Shown here in pieces: positions 14,605 through 20,986 of a stretch of 31,524 nt of DNA. The notes under the pieces were generated by a model that worked only from the letters and a program-made list of their open reading frames with translations, was not told where the DNA came from and did not search any database. The stretch covers positions 1 to 31,524 of the IMG/VR virus record IMGVR_UViG_3300009593_000077. One strand, given 5' to 3'. The DNA comes from a virus. Within the stretch, counting starts at the first letter, position 1. The number at the start of each line of letters is the position of its first letter. The position numbers were made by a program, and so were the translations under genes.

Positions 14605-15520
14605 AACTTTTAATAATAAAGTAAAGAAGGAACCTAAGTTAAGGTACTCTGAAGTATTCTACTCTGTACAAGGAGAGGGTAGATGGGTAGGTGTGCCTAG
14701 TGTTTTTCTTAGAACTTTTGGTTGTAACTTCGAGTGTGCTGGTTTTGGTCAGCCACGTGATAACATAATTGCAAAAGATAGTATGCCTTATCTAACAGAT
14801 GAGAGAGCAGATCCTAATCATCCAGATGCTTATAAAAGCATGGAAGAGTTGCCTGTTACACCCATAGGGTGTGACAGTAGTGCGAGTTGGTCGGTGAAAT
14901 ATAAACACTTACAACGTACTGAAACGGTAAGTGAAGTGATTGATAACATCCTTTCACTAATTCCCAATCGCACTTTCAGGGGCCGACACGGCGAAGACAT
15001 ACACTTGGTTATCACAGGTGGTGAACCGCTACTAGGGTGGCAACGTGTTTGGCCCGACCTTATTGATAGACTACATAAGGAGCACGGATTAATAAATGTT
15101 ACATTTGAAACAAATGGTAGTAAATTTTGTGAAGATAATATGGTAGAATACTTTAATGATGAAGGTAAAGATGTACATGTAACTTGGAGTACAAGTCCTA
15201 AGTTATCTATTAGTGCAGAAAAAACAGAAGATGCATTGAAGCCTGACTGTTTAGTTAGCATGAACAAAGTAGAGAATAGTTTTTTATATAATAAATTTGT
15301 AGTTAGAGACATGATTGACTTTGATGAAGTTGATATGTTTGTAGACGCATACAAGAAAGCAGGAGTTCATTTAGATTCCGTATATTGTATGCCAGAGGGT
15401 GCAACATTTGAACAACAAGAATTAACAGAAAAAGATGTTGCAGAAGCATGTATGCAAACAGGATATAAGTTTAGTCCTAGATTGCATATTAACTTATTTG
15501 GAAACGCATGGGGAACATGA
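14594..15520 (+). CDS. queE: 7-carboxy-7-deazaguanine synthase (QueE), split-cysteine variant
   Basis: A 308-residue radical SAM enzyme converting 6-carboxy-tetrahydropterin to 7-carboxy-7-deazaguanine. RYSEVFYSVQGEGRWVGVPSVFLRTFGCN is the QueE N-terminal signature and LVITGGEPLL (138-147) is the SAM-binding GGE motif. The cluster is unusual: Cys44 and Cys48 follow the normal C-x3-C spacing, but residue 51 is Phe. The third cysteine seems to be Cys93 in GCDSSASW, which matches the CDTxYxW that normally follows directly; about 42 residues are inserted between. The enzyme is longer than typical QueE (about 220). The segment 14860-15075 is richer in G+C than the rest. Confidence 0.88.
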   Translation: MEVKTFNNKVKKEPKLRYSEVFYSVQGEGRWVGVPSVFLRTFGCNFECAGFGQPRDNIIAKDSMPYLTDERADPNHPDAYKSMEELPVTPIGCDSSASWSVKYKHLQRTETVSEVIDNILSLIPNRTFRGRHGEDIHLVITGGEPLLGWQRVWPDLIDRLHKEHGLINVTFETNGSKFCEDNMVEYFNDEGKDVHVTWSTSPKLSISAEKTEDALKPDCLVSMNKVENSFLYNKFVVRDMIDFDEVDMFVDAYKKAGVHLDSVYCMPEGATFEQQELTEKDVAEACMQTGYKFSPRLHINLFGNAWGT

Positions 15521-15651
15521 TGAACAGATGGGTAGTAATTTTATTTTTATTTGTAATTGCTTTAGGTGGTTATTCTATGTGGTGGCAGGCTAATAATTGT
15601 ACTACAGAGTTTACAGCACATGGGCATCCAGTACATATATGCGTAGATTAA
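15520..15651 (+). CDS. Small secreted or membrane-anchored protein
   Basis: A 43-residue protein, MNRWVVILFLFVIALGGYSM..., with one N-terminal hydrophobic helix and a short tail with two cysteines and histidines (NNCTTEFTAHGHPVHICVD) that would face the periplasm. The start overlaps the queE stop; an in-frame ATG one codon earlier is possible. The Cys and His pattern could bind a metal. No family recognised. Confidence 0.6.
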   Translation: MNRWVVILFLFVIALGGYSMWWQANNCTTEFTAHGHPVHICVD

Positions 15652-15675
15652 TGAAAGGAAAGGACAAGAACATTG

Positions 15676-15837
15676 ATGAAATACTTATGGAAATTATGGG
15701 CAATGAGCCTAGGAGAAAAAGCATCAGAGGATTCAAAGGACGCGGATCGAGTTGCAATTATAAGAAGCATAGTAGTTCTAGTGAACTTTGCAACATGCTT
15801 TTTTATTGTAGCAGGAGTTCTAAGGCATTGGGGTTAG
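15676..15837 (+). CDS. Small membrane protein
   Basis: A 53-residue protein, MKYLWKLWAMSLGEKASEDS..., with an amphipathic N-terminal half and a C-terminal transmembrane helix (AIIRSIVVLVNFATCFFIVAG). I recall closely similar small proteins in T4-like cyanophages. It is preferred over a longer competing frame (15597-15845), which has low-complexity serine stretches. A few bases separate it from the next start. Confidence 0.65.
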   Translation: MKYLWKLWAMSLGEKASEDSKDADRVAIIRSIVVLVNFATCFFIVAGVLRHWG

Positions 15838-15838
15838 T

Positions 15839-16006
15839 ATGGTAACTTGTGCAGAATGTAATAAAGTATTAATGGCAGAGATGGCACAATACTTTACTGC
15901 TAACAGAAGATTTCACTTTTGTGATGCATATTGTTCTACATATTGGCATCAGAAACATGAAACAAATGGAGACCTAAAGAGGTTTCCTGAAGAAGAGGAG
16001 ATATAA
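15839..16006 (+). CDS. Small zinc-ribbon-like protein
   Basis: A 55-residue protein, MVTCAECNKVLMAEMAQYFT.... Cys4-x2-Cys7 and Cys28-x3-Cys32 (FHFCDAYCSTYWH) give four likely zinc ligands. It starts 1 nt after the preceding stop and ends with GAAGAGGAG, the Shine-Dalgarno sequence for the next gene. Function unknown. Confidence 0.65.
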   Translation: MVTCAECNKVLMAEMAQYFTANRRFHFCDAYCSTYWHQKHETNGDLKRFPEEEEI

Positions 16007-16007
16007 A

Positions 16008-16508
16008 ATGGCAAAGATGATACCATTTAGCATGACCTTAGCAGGCATGACAAAGAAAGGAAAGGATAGAGAAATTGCAAAAGCAAAGTATGAACTATCC
16101 GGTATTGAACTTAAAAAAGCATTAGCAGTTGCTGAATGTGATACTGTTGAAGATAAAGCAAAAGCAGAAGTTCAAGTAGAGTTAGACGAAGGTGTAATTG
16201 ACCAAGTAGAGTTCGATAAAAGATGTGCTATTGTAGATAAAACACCTTGGGTTGAAGTTAAAAAAATGGAAGTTAATGTAGAAGATCCTAAACAAGGTTA
16301 CATGGAACTAGACTGGAATGATGAGTTTGTTGCTATGTTACAGGAGAAAGGCTACACAGGTGAAAGTGATGAAGCAGTAGTAAACAAATGGTTTAATGAT
16401 GTTTGTAGAACAGTTTTATTACAAGAAATGGAAGACCAAGACTATGGATTAGAGAATCAAGATGATGTTATCCTAGTAAACGATAGAGACGATGGCACAG
16501 ATAAATGA
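16008..16508 (+). CDS. Conserved hypothetical protein
   Basis: A 166-residue protein, MAKMIPFSMTLAGMTKKGKD.... The helical first half is rich in Lys, Glu and Ala (REIAKAKYELSGIELKKALAVAECDT) and the second half is acidic. I recall relatives in marine T4-like phages but no function. Strong GAGGAG before the ATG. Its end overlaps the next gene by 17 nt. Confidence 0.8.
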   Translation: MAKMIPFSMTLAGMTKKGKDREIAKAKYELSGIELKKALAVAECDTVEDKAKAEVQVELDEGVIDQVEFDKRCAIVDKTPWVEVKKMEVNVEDPKQGYMELDWNDEFVAMLQEKGYTGESDEAVVNKWFNDVCRTVLLQEMEDQDYGLENQDDVILVNDRDDGTDK

Positions 16509-16749
16509 TTCAATAGGCAAGGCTAAACTTGCCAAGTTTGTAAATGATATACTAGGTCCAAGTATAGACCAGTTTATTGCTTCACTATCTGATGATGAAA
16601 TCATTGATTTATTAAAAAGTTTTAAAACAATGAACGTAGATTTAGTTAGAGATTTACAAAAAGAATCAGAGAAGAGAAGAATACAAAGTAATCAATGGCA
16701 AGAAGATAGTCCTTTTGATAAGATTATGGAAGAGGGATTAAACAAATAG
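16492..16749 (+). CDS. Small helical hypothetical protein
   Basis: An 85-residue protein, MAQINDSIGKAKLAKFVNDI..., mostly helical and acidic. No family recognised. It overlaps the upstream gene and precedes the cupin gene by 11 nt. Confidence 0.72.
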   Translation: MAQINDSIGKAKLAKFVNDILGPSIDQFIASLSDDEIIDLLKSFKTMNVDLVRDLQKESEKRRIQSNQWQEDSPFDKIMEEGLNK

Positions 16750-16760
16750 AAAGGTTAGAA

Positions 16761-17093
16761 ATGCAAAAGGTTAGTATTAAAGACATAGGTGGTAAAGTTA
16801 TTAAAGATACTGAAGTGTATAAACTTCAAGATAACACATTTGGTAACAACCTAGTTTTAAGTAGTACATTTTTAAGAGCAAACCAACATACAACAGGACA
16901 CAATCATGTTGGACAAGAAGAAGTTTATTTTTTTATTAAAGGTAAAGGTGAAATGTTAATAGATGATAATAGATTTCCTGTAGAAGAAGGTGATGTTGTT
17001 TGCATAGAAGATGGAGAGTTTCACAGAGTGTATAACACTTCACATTTAGGATTATATTTTGTTTGTGTATTTGACGGAGGAAGAAACCACTAA
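16761..17093 (+). CDS. Cupin-domain protein
   Basis: A 110-residue single-domain cupin. TTGHNHVGQEEVYFFIKGKGEM holds the first cupin motif with His47, His49 and Glu53 or Glu54. FPVEEGDVVCIEDGEFHRVYN holds the second with His88. Metal ligands are intact. Small cupins include sugar isomerases, epimerases and dioxygenases, so the reaction is not predictable. Its TAATG overlap with the exonuclease gene implies shared expression. Confidence 0.85.
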   Translation: MQKVSIKDIGGKVIKDTEVYKLQDNTFGNNLVLSSTFLRANQHTTGHNHVGQEEVYFFIKGKGEMLIDDNRFPVEEGDVVCIEDGEFHRVYNTSHLGLYFVCVFDGGRNH

Positions 17094-18082
17094 TGAATTA
17101 TTTACTTGTTGATGGATTGAATATGTTTATGAGAGCCAAGCACGTTGGTGGCAGAGGGCAGAGCATAGATATGAAAATTGGTATGGCAATGCATATCATG
17201 TTCAATAGTATTAATAAGTGTTGGAGAGAGTTTGACGGTAATCATATAGTGTTTTGTTTAGAAGGTAGAAGTTGGCGTAAAGACTTCTATGAGCCTTACA
17301 AAGCAAATAGAAAAGTTATAATGGATAGTAGAACTCCTAGAGAACAAGAAGATGATGAGTTATACTTTGAAGCATATGATGATATGGTTAAATTCTTTAT
17401 AGAGAAAACAAATATGTCTGTTATTAGATGTGAGACAGCAGAAGCAGATGATATGATTGCTACATGGATTCAACAACATCCAGAAGATAATCATTTTATT
17501 ATTAGTACAGATAGTGACTTTTATCAGTTAATAGGACCCAATGTAACGCAGTATAACGGCACAACGGATCAAGTAGTTACATTGGAAGGGTTTAAAGAAT
17601 TAAAGACTGGAGAAGAAGTTATAGATAAGAAAACTAAAGCACCTAAAACACCAATTGAGCCTGAGTGGGTATTATTTGAAAAGTGTATTAGGGGTGATAG
17701 TAGTGATAATGTGTTTAGTGCTTATCCTGGTGCTAGACTAAAAGGAACAAAGAACAAAACAGGTATGCGAGAAGCCTTTGAAGATAGAGATACAGGTGGA
17801 TACAATTACAATAACTTCATGTTACAACGTTGGGTGGACCATGAAGGAGATGAACACAGAGTTAAAAACGATTATGAACGTAATAAAATCTTAATCGATT
17901 TAACTGAACAACCAGATGAAATAAAAGAGTTGTGTGTGCAAAGGATGAATGAAGGTAAGAAACAAGAACCTGTTTCTAATATTGGAATTCATTTTATGAA
18001 ATTTTGTGCTAAATGGAACTTACAAAGAATGAGTGACCAAGCACAAACTTATAGTGGAATGTTAAATGGTAGATGTGGATAA
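17093..18082 (+). CDS. rnh: RNase H-type 5'-3' exonuclease (T4 Rnh / FEN-like)
   Basis: A 329-residue FEN-family nuclease, which removes RNA primers from lagging-strand fragments. LLVDGLNMFMRA gives Asp7. WRKDFYEPYKANRK is the helical arch signature. ETAEADDMIATW (Glu117, Asp119, Asp120) and ISTDSDFYQLI (Asp140, Asp142) supply the metal-binding carboxylates. KCIRGDSSDNV (about residue 205) is the helix-hairpin-helix DNA-binding region. T4 Rnh is 305 residues. It could also be described as a Pol I-type 5'-3' exonuclease, which shares these motifs. DNA ligase lies downstream in the window. Confidence 0.87.
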   Translation: MNYLLVDGLNMFMRAKHVGGRGQSIDMKIGMAMHIMFNSINKCWREFDGNHIVFCLEGRSWRKDFYEPYKANRKVIMDSRTPREQEDDELYFEAYDDMVKFFIEKTNMSVIRCETAEADDMIATWIQQHPEDNHFIISTDSDFYQLIGPNVTQYNGTTDQVVTLEGFKELKTGEEVIDKKTKAPKTPIEPEWVLFEKCIRGDSSDNVFSAYPGARLKGTKNKTGMREAFEDRDTGGYNYNNFMLQRWVDHEGDEHRVKNDYERNKILIDLTEQPDEIKELCVQRMNEGKKQEPVSNIGIHFMKFCAKWNLQRMSDQAQTYSGMLNGRCG

Positions 18083-18230
18083 AGATATAGATAAAATGAT
18101 GGCAGAGATTAAAGATCCTGGCAGTACAGATAAGAAGTACATTTATGAGAGAGCAGGAAACAAAGTTTATAAAAGAGAATTTGGTGCTGAACCTAGCACT
18201 AGAGTATTAATCAGTGAATGGCAAAAATGA
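18066..18230 (+). CDS. Small conserved hypothetical protein
   Basis: A 54-residue protein if started at 18066, overlapping the exonuclease end; an internal ATG at 18096 would give 44 residues. The part DKKYIYERAGNKVYKREFGA is well formed and I recall similar short proteins in marine phages. The stop is followed by GAGGAGGT, the RBS of the next gene. Confidence 0.62.
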   Translation: MVDVDKDIDKMMAEIKDPGSTDKKYIYERAGNKVYKREFGAEPSTRVLISEWQK

Positions 18231-18240
18231 GGAGGTCAAA

Positions 18241-18762
18241 ATGATTAAATTTAAAGAGCAAGTAAAATTGCAAAAAATAAGTGAAGACGCATGGATCGTT
18301 AATGATGACGAAAAACGTGTAGGTATTCTTCACAAGAGTGTCCAAGACAAATATACATACTTGGATAAAACGGAGACTATACTGTTTGAAAATAAACAAG
18401 AAGTGCAAGATGCATTTGATAATAAGTTTATTTTTGAAAAAGAAGTAGAGTTAGATATTAATCAACCAGCAACATTTTATATCAAAGGATATAGTGTTGA
18501 CTATCCTAATCCTGTTCCAGTAGATCCAGAGCATGAGGATTATATGGAAGAGATTCCTTTGTTTGCTAAAACAGAAAACAGTAATGTTTACTATGCGGCA
18601 GGATGGTATGCAATTAACTTTGATAAAGGTTGGAAACATGGTAACTGTCCAAAACTTAATACACTTGTAACATATGGTTACGAAGGTCCGTTTAAAACTA
18701 AAATGGAACTAAAGCAAAGACTTAAAGTTCTTAATAAAATTAAAAGGAAAGCATTGAAGTAA
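18241..18762 (+). CDS. Conserved hypothetical protein
   Basis: A 173-residue protein, MIKFKEQVKLQKISEDAWIV.... GAGGAGGT supports the ATG at 18241. The C-terminal part (YYAAGWYAINFDKGWKHGNC, then PKLNTLVTYGYEGPFKTKMEL) is strongly patterned with aromatics and is the part I recall from T4-like cyanophages. No function assigned. The TAATG overlap leads into the next gene. Confidence 0.8.
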   Translation: MIKFKEQVKLQKISEDAWIVNDDEKRVGILHKSVQDKYTYLDKTETILFENKQEVQDAFDNKFIFEKEVELDINQPATFYIKGYSVDYPNPVPVDPEHEDYMEEIPLFAKTENSNVYYAAGWYAINFDKGWKHGNCPKLNTLVTYGYEGPFKTKMELKQRLKVLNKIKRKALK

Positions 18763-18959
18763 TGAATACTAACCCTACTGCATTAGAACAATTTAAACAA
18801 AGAGTAAAGACTCTTGCTAATGAATCAAATCGTAATCAAACTGTATTTGATTTACAGTTCTTGAGTAGAGTAGTATATGAAATTGAATTACTAGAAAATC
18901 CTTCAAATGAACCTGAAGAACAAATTGTAAGTGGTGGTGCTTTTAAAGATGATACCTAA
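18762..18959 (+). CDS. Small helical hypothetical protein
   Basis: A 65-residue acidic helical protein, MNTNPTALEQFKQRVKTLAN.... No family recognised. It overlaps both neighbours. Confidence 0.7.
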   Translation: MNTNPTALEQFKQRVKTLANESNRNQTVFDLQFLSRVVYEIELLENPSNEPEEQIVSGGAFKDDT

Positions 18960-19269
18960 GTTAAAAGAGGCAATTGGTACGACTCCTCAAACCAATGGAA
19001 TGTCTGCATCAGATGATTGGAGAGAAGATTGTGGTTATAACAAATACTTCGAACATGAAATGATTTGGCAACAAGGCTTCTACGATGGCAACGATGAAGA
19101 TTGGCGCCAGATTGGCATACCACATTCAGTCCTAACGGATATAAATACTAATGCAAAAGGTAAGTATGGATGGCATTTTAATGTTGTTCGTGATACCAAA
19201 TATGCAATTATAACATTCGAGGACAAGGACGATGCTCTTTGGTTCCGTCTTAAATTAAACAAGGATTAA
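18949..19269 (+). CDS. Conserved hypothetical protein
   Basis: A 106-residue protein, MIPKLKEAIGTTPQTNGMSA.... The ATG at 18949 lies inside the preceding gene; a GTG 18 nt earlier is less likely. WREDCGYNKYFEHEMIWQQG and KYAIITFEDKDDALWFRLKL look conserved and beta-rich. Base composition is richer in G+C than neighbouring genes. Function unknown. Confidence 0.72.
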   Translation: MIPKLKEAIGTTPQTNGMSASDDWREDCGYNKYFEHEMIWQQGFYDGNDEDWRQIGIPHSVLTDINTNAKGKYGWHFNVVRDTKYAIITFEDKDDALWFRLKLNKD

Positions 19270-19270
19270 A

Positions 19271-19501
19271 ATGAAAGTAGAGATATACAGTAAACCACAA
19301 TGTCCATATTGTGATATGGCAAAGAATTTAGCAACACAAAAAGAATACGATTTAACAGTTAAGATGTTAGATGAGGACTTTGATAGAGAAACACTAATGG
19401 AAACTTTTCCAGGTGCTAGAACTTTCCCACAGATTATTGTAGACGGAGATAAAATTGGAGGGTATCAAGAGTTCAAGAAACTCGTTGATGAATTAAAATA
19501 A
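19271..19501 (+). CDS. Dithiol glutaredoxin (CPYC)
   Basis: A 76-residue glutaredoxin. VEIYSKPQCPYCDMAK has the CPYC active site (Cys11, Cys14), TFPQIIVDG the cis-Pro loop and IGGYQEF the GG glutathione-binding motif. In T4-like phages NrdC-type glutaredoxins reduce ribonucleotide reductase. Here the gene is joined by TAATG to a secreted copper protein, which points to a broader redox set. Confidence 0.93.
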   Translation: MKVEIYSKPQCPYCDMAKNLATQKEYDLTVKMLDEDFDRETLMETFPGARTFPQIIVDGDKIGGYQEFKKLVDELK

Positions 19502-19938
19502 TGAAATATTTTACTATAGTAATTATTGGTGTTCTATTATTGTTGACAACACCAGCATCTGCAGAAGACCACTATGTAAGAATGTTAAACAGTGATGCAG
19601 ACAAAAACTATATGGTTTTTGAACCTGCTGTCTTACAAGTTGCAGTAGGAGATACTGTAAACTTTGTATCAATATCTGCAGGACACAATTCCAAATCAGT
19701 ATTAACTCCAGGAGGAGCGACACCTTGGAAAGGTAAAATGAATGAACAGATTTCAGTTACATTAGATACTCCAGGGGTTTACATATATGAATGTACACCA
19801 CATGCTATGATGGCTATGGTTGGTGTTATCAAGGTTGGAGATGCTAAAGTTGGCGAAGCAACTAAATTATTTGCCGACAAATACAAAACTAGATTTGTTA
19901 CAAATAAAGATAGATTGGATGGTTATCTAAATGAGTGA
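19501..19938 (+). CDS. Secreted pseudoazurin-like blue copper protein
   Basis: A 145-residue protein with a signal peptide (MKYFTIVIIGVLLLLTTPASA, likely cleaved after Ala21) and a cupredoxin domain. Copper ligands are His62 (SAGHNSKS), Cys98, His101 and Met106 (YIYECTPHAMMAMVGVIKVG). The Cys-x2-His-x4-Met spacing is that of pseudoazurin. VAVGDTVNFV and TLDTPGVYIYECTPH are typical of the family. Pseudoazurins carry single electrons in the periplasm, for example to nitrite or nitrous oxide reductases. Cyanophages are known to carry plastocyanin; a pseudoazurin-type protein is less familiar to me in phages. A 35-residue helical tail follows the domain. It overlaps the CGFS glutaredoxin by 8 nt. 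Confidence 0.88.
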   Translation: MKYFTIVIIGVLLLLTTPASAEDHYVRMLNSDADKNYMVFEPAVLQVAVGDTVNFVSISAGHNSKSVLTPGGATPWKGKMNEQISVTLDTPGVYIYECTPHAMMAMVGVIKVGDAKVGEATKLFADKYKTRFVTNKDRLDGYLNE

Positions 19939-20239
19939 TACAAAAGAACAACTAGAACAAATAATCAAAGACAATAATGTTATATTGTTTATGAAGGGTG
20001 ACCCACATCAACCAAGGTGTGGATTTTCAGCACAGGTAGTAGACATACTAAAAGAATACAAAGTAGAATTCAGTTATATGGATATACTTGAAGACCCAGA
20101 AGTCAGAGCAACACTTCCTAGTGTTAGTGACTGGCCCACTTTCCCACAACTATTTGTTAAAGGAGAGTTGATTGGTGGGTGTGATATCATTACAGAAATG
20201 CACCAATCAGACGAATTAAAAGCAGTTCTGCTTGATTAA
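19931..20239 (+). CDS. Monothiol glutaredoxin (CGFS, Grx4/GrxD type)
   Basis: A 102-residue CGFS glutaredoxin. VILFMKGDPHQPRCGFSAQVV carries the signature with Cys30, DWPTFPQLFVKGELIGGCDI the cis-Pro and GGCDI motifs. Such proteins bind and transfer [2Fe-2S] clusters rather than reduce disulfides. A viral copy could support iron-sulfur enzymes such as QueE, but this is inference. It is the last gene before a late promoter. Confidence 0.92.
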   Translation: MSDTKEQLEQIIKDNNVILFMKGDPHQPRCGFSAQVVDILKEYKVEFSYMDILEDPEVRATLPSVSDWPTFPQLFVKGELIGGCDIITEMHQSDELKAVLLD

Positions 20240-20259
20240 ACATAGTTATAACACCTATT

Positions 20260-20271
20260 AAAACATGTTTT
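20260..20271. repeat. 12-bp palindrome upstream of a late promoter
   Basis: AAAACATGTTTT is a perfect palindrome in the 62-nt gap after the CGFS glutaredoxin, ending 3 bp before the GATAAATA element. It may be a binding site or a weak structure at the end of the upstream transcript. Confidence 0.45.
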
Positions 20272-20274
20272 ATT

Positions 20275-20282
20275 GATAAATA
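20275..20282 (+). promoter_or_regulatory. T4-type late promoter (GATAAATA)
   Basis: It matches the NATAAATA late pattern, 20 bp before the ATG at 20302. The predicted start lies around 20288-20290, inside the hairpin described at 20280-20303, so late transcripts would lack the 5' arm of that hairpin. Confidence 0.68.
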
Positions 20283-20303
20283 AGTGTACGGAGATACACT
20301 TAT
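20280..20303 (+). promoter_or_regulatory. RBS-sequestering hairpin bypassed by a late promoter
   Basis: ATAAGTGT (20280-20287) and ACACTTAT (20296-20303) form a perfect 8-bp stem. The loop ACGGAGAT holds the Shine-Dalgarno GGAG, and the A and U of the start codon are in the 3' arm. Read-through transcripts would fold and block initiation; transcripts starting at the late promoter would not. This is the arrangement known for T4 e, soc and 49. Confidence 0.65.
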
Positions 20304-20619
20304 GAGCAGACCTAAGCCAAAAATATTGTTAGAAGCAGTACACAAAGACACATATAAAGCAGACCAAATACTGGCGGCAGAAGCCATCTATTCCGTTTTC
20401 TATCAAGGTAATCCAATCAACTTAAGAACATTAAACAAATTAGTTTCTTATCCCGGACCTAAATACAAAAAGGTGTCATTTAGTAATAGTGGACATGCAT
20501 TTAATCTAGCAGAAAAACTAAACAAAACTTTTAGTACGACAGAATTCCAAGTTATCAAGTTGACAGCAGGTGATGTTGTAACTGAGGACGATGTGGATTC
20601 AAATGAAACTAAAGGATAA
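20302..20619 (+). CDS. Conserved hypothetical protein behind a late promoter
   Basis: A 105-residue protein, MSRPKPKILLEAVHKDTYKA.... ILAAEAIYSVFYQGNPINLR and SYPGPKYKKVSFSNSGHAFN are segments I recall from T4-like cyanophages, where the function is unknown. The start at 20302 is supported by GGAG and by the promoter layout. Late expression suggests a morphogenesis or packaging-related role, but nothing in the sequence shows this. Confidence 0.78.
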   Translation: MSRPKPKILLEAVHKDTYKADQILAAEAIYSVFYQGNPINLRTLNKLVSYPGPKYKKVSFSNSGHAFNLAEKLNKTFSTTEFQVIKLTAGDVVTEDDVDSNETKG

Positions 20620-20971
20620 TCTACAATTTAAAATAGCACAAAAGATGCAAAGTGAACACGAGTCTTTGCAACAATACCCACCTCTTGATGTTTGTTATAT
20701 GTTGTTTAAGAACTTTCAATACAGTAAACAAACATGTAGTGGACTTAGATTAACTAAACTAGGTTGGAACTTAATGAAAAATTATTATGATGTTTATAAG
20801 TTTCCAATAGATGAAGGATTACACAAGAATATATTACTTAGATTACATGAACATATGAAATGGCCCTACTACTTAGATAAAAAGATACTAGCATTGTTTA
20901 GCGAAGAAGATGCTATGTGGCTTAAAATGATGAGTAATGATATCGAAAAATTTGCAAAAGGACTTGATTAA
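20603..20971 (+). CDS. Conserved hypothetical protein
   Basis: A 122-residue protein, MKLKDNLQFKIAQKMQSEHE.... An in-frame ATG at 20591 would add four residues; 20603 is preferred from remembered relatives that begin near LQFKIAQKMQ. HESLQQYPPLDVCYMLFKNF and SGLRLTKLGWNLMKNYYDVY are well-conserved-looking segments and the C-terminus is helical. It overlaps the preceding gene and is probably expressed from the same late promoter. Function unknown. Confidence 0.75.
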   Translation: MKLKDNLQFKIAQKMQSEHESLQQYPPLDVCYMLFKNFQYSKQTCSGLRLTKLGWNLMKNYYDVYKFPIDEGLHKNILLRLHEHMKWPYYLDKKILALFSEEDAMWLKMMSNDIEKFAKGLD

Positions 20972-20986
20972 CAAGTAAATACATGT

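Noticed and set aside
14700-14760. Loss of the third Fe-S cysteine in QueE as an inactivating change
   Set aside because: GCDSSASW further along fits a displaced third cysteine, so inactivation is not the best reading.
15597-15845. 82-codon plus-strand open frame
   Set aside because: Low-complexity serine-rich translation; a different frame (15676-15837) encodes a plausible membrane protein with better spacing to its neighbours.
18074-18082. A further TGTGGATAA DnaA-box match
   Set aside because: It is isolated and coincides with coding sequence at the end of the exonuclease gene; a single exact match is not surprising in 31 kb.
20974-20981. AGTAAATA before the SGNH hydrolase as a late promoter
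   Set aside because: Two mismatches to TATAAATA and the predicted start would fall on the ATG; evidence too weak.
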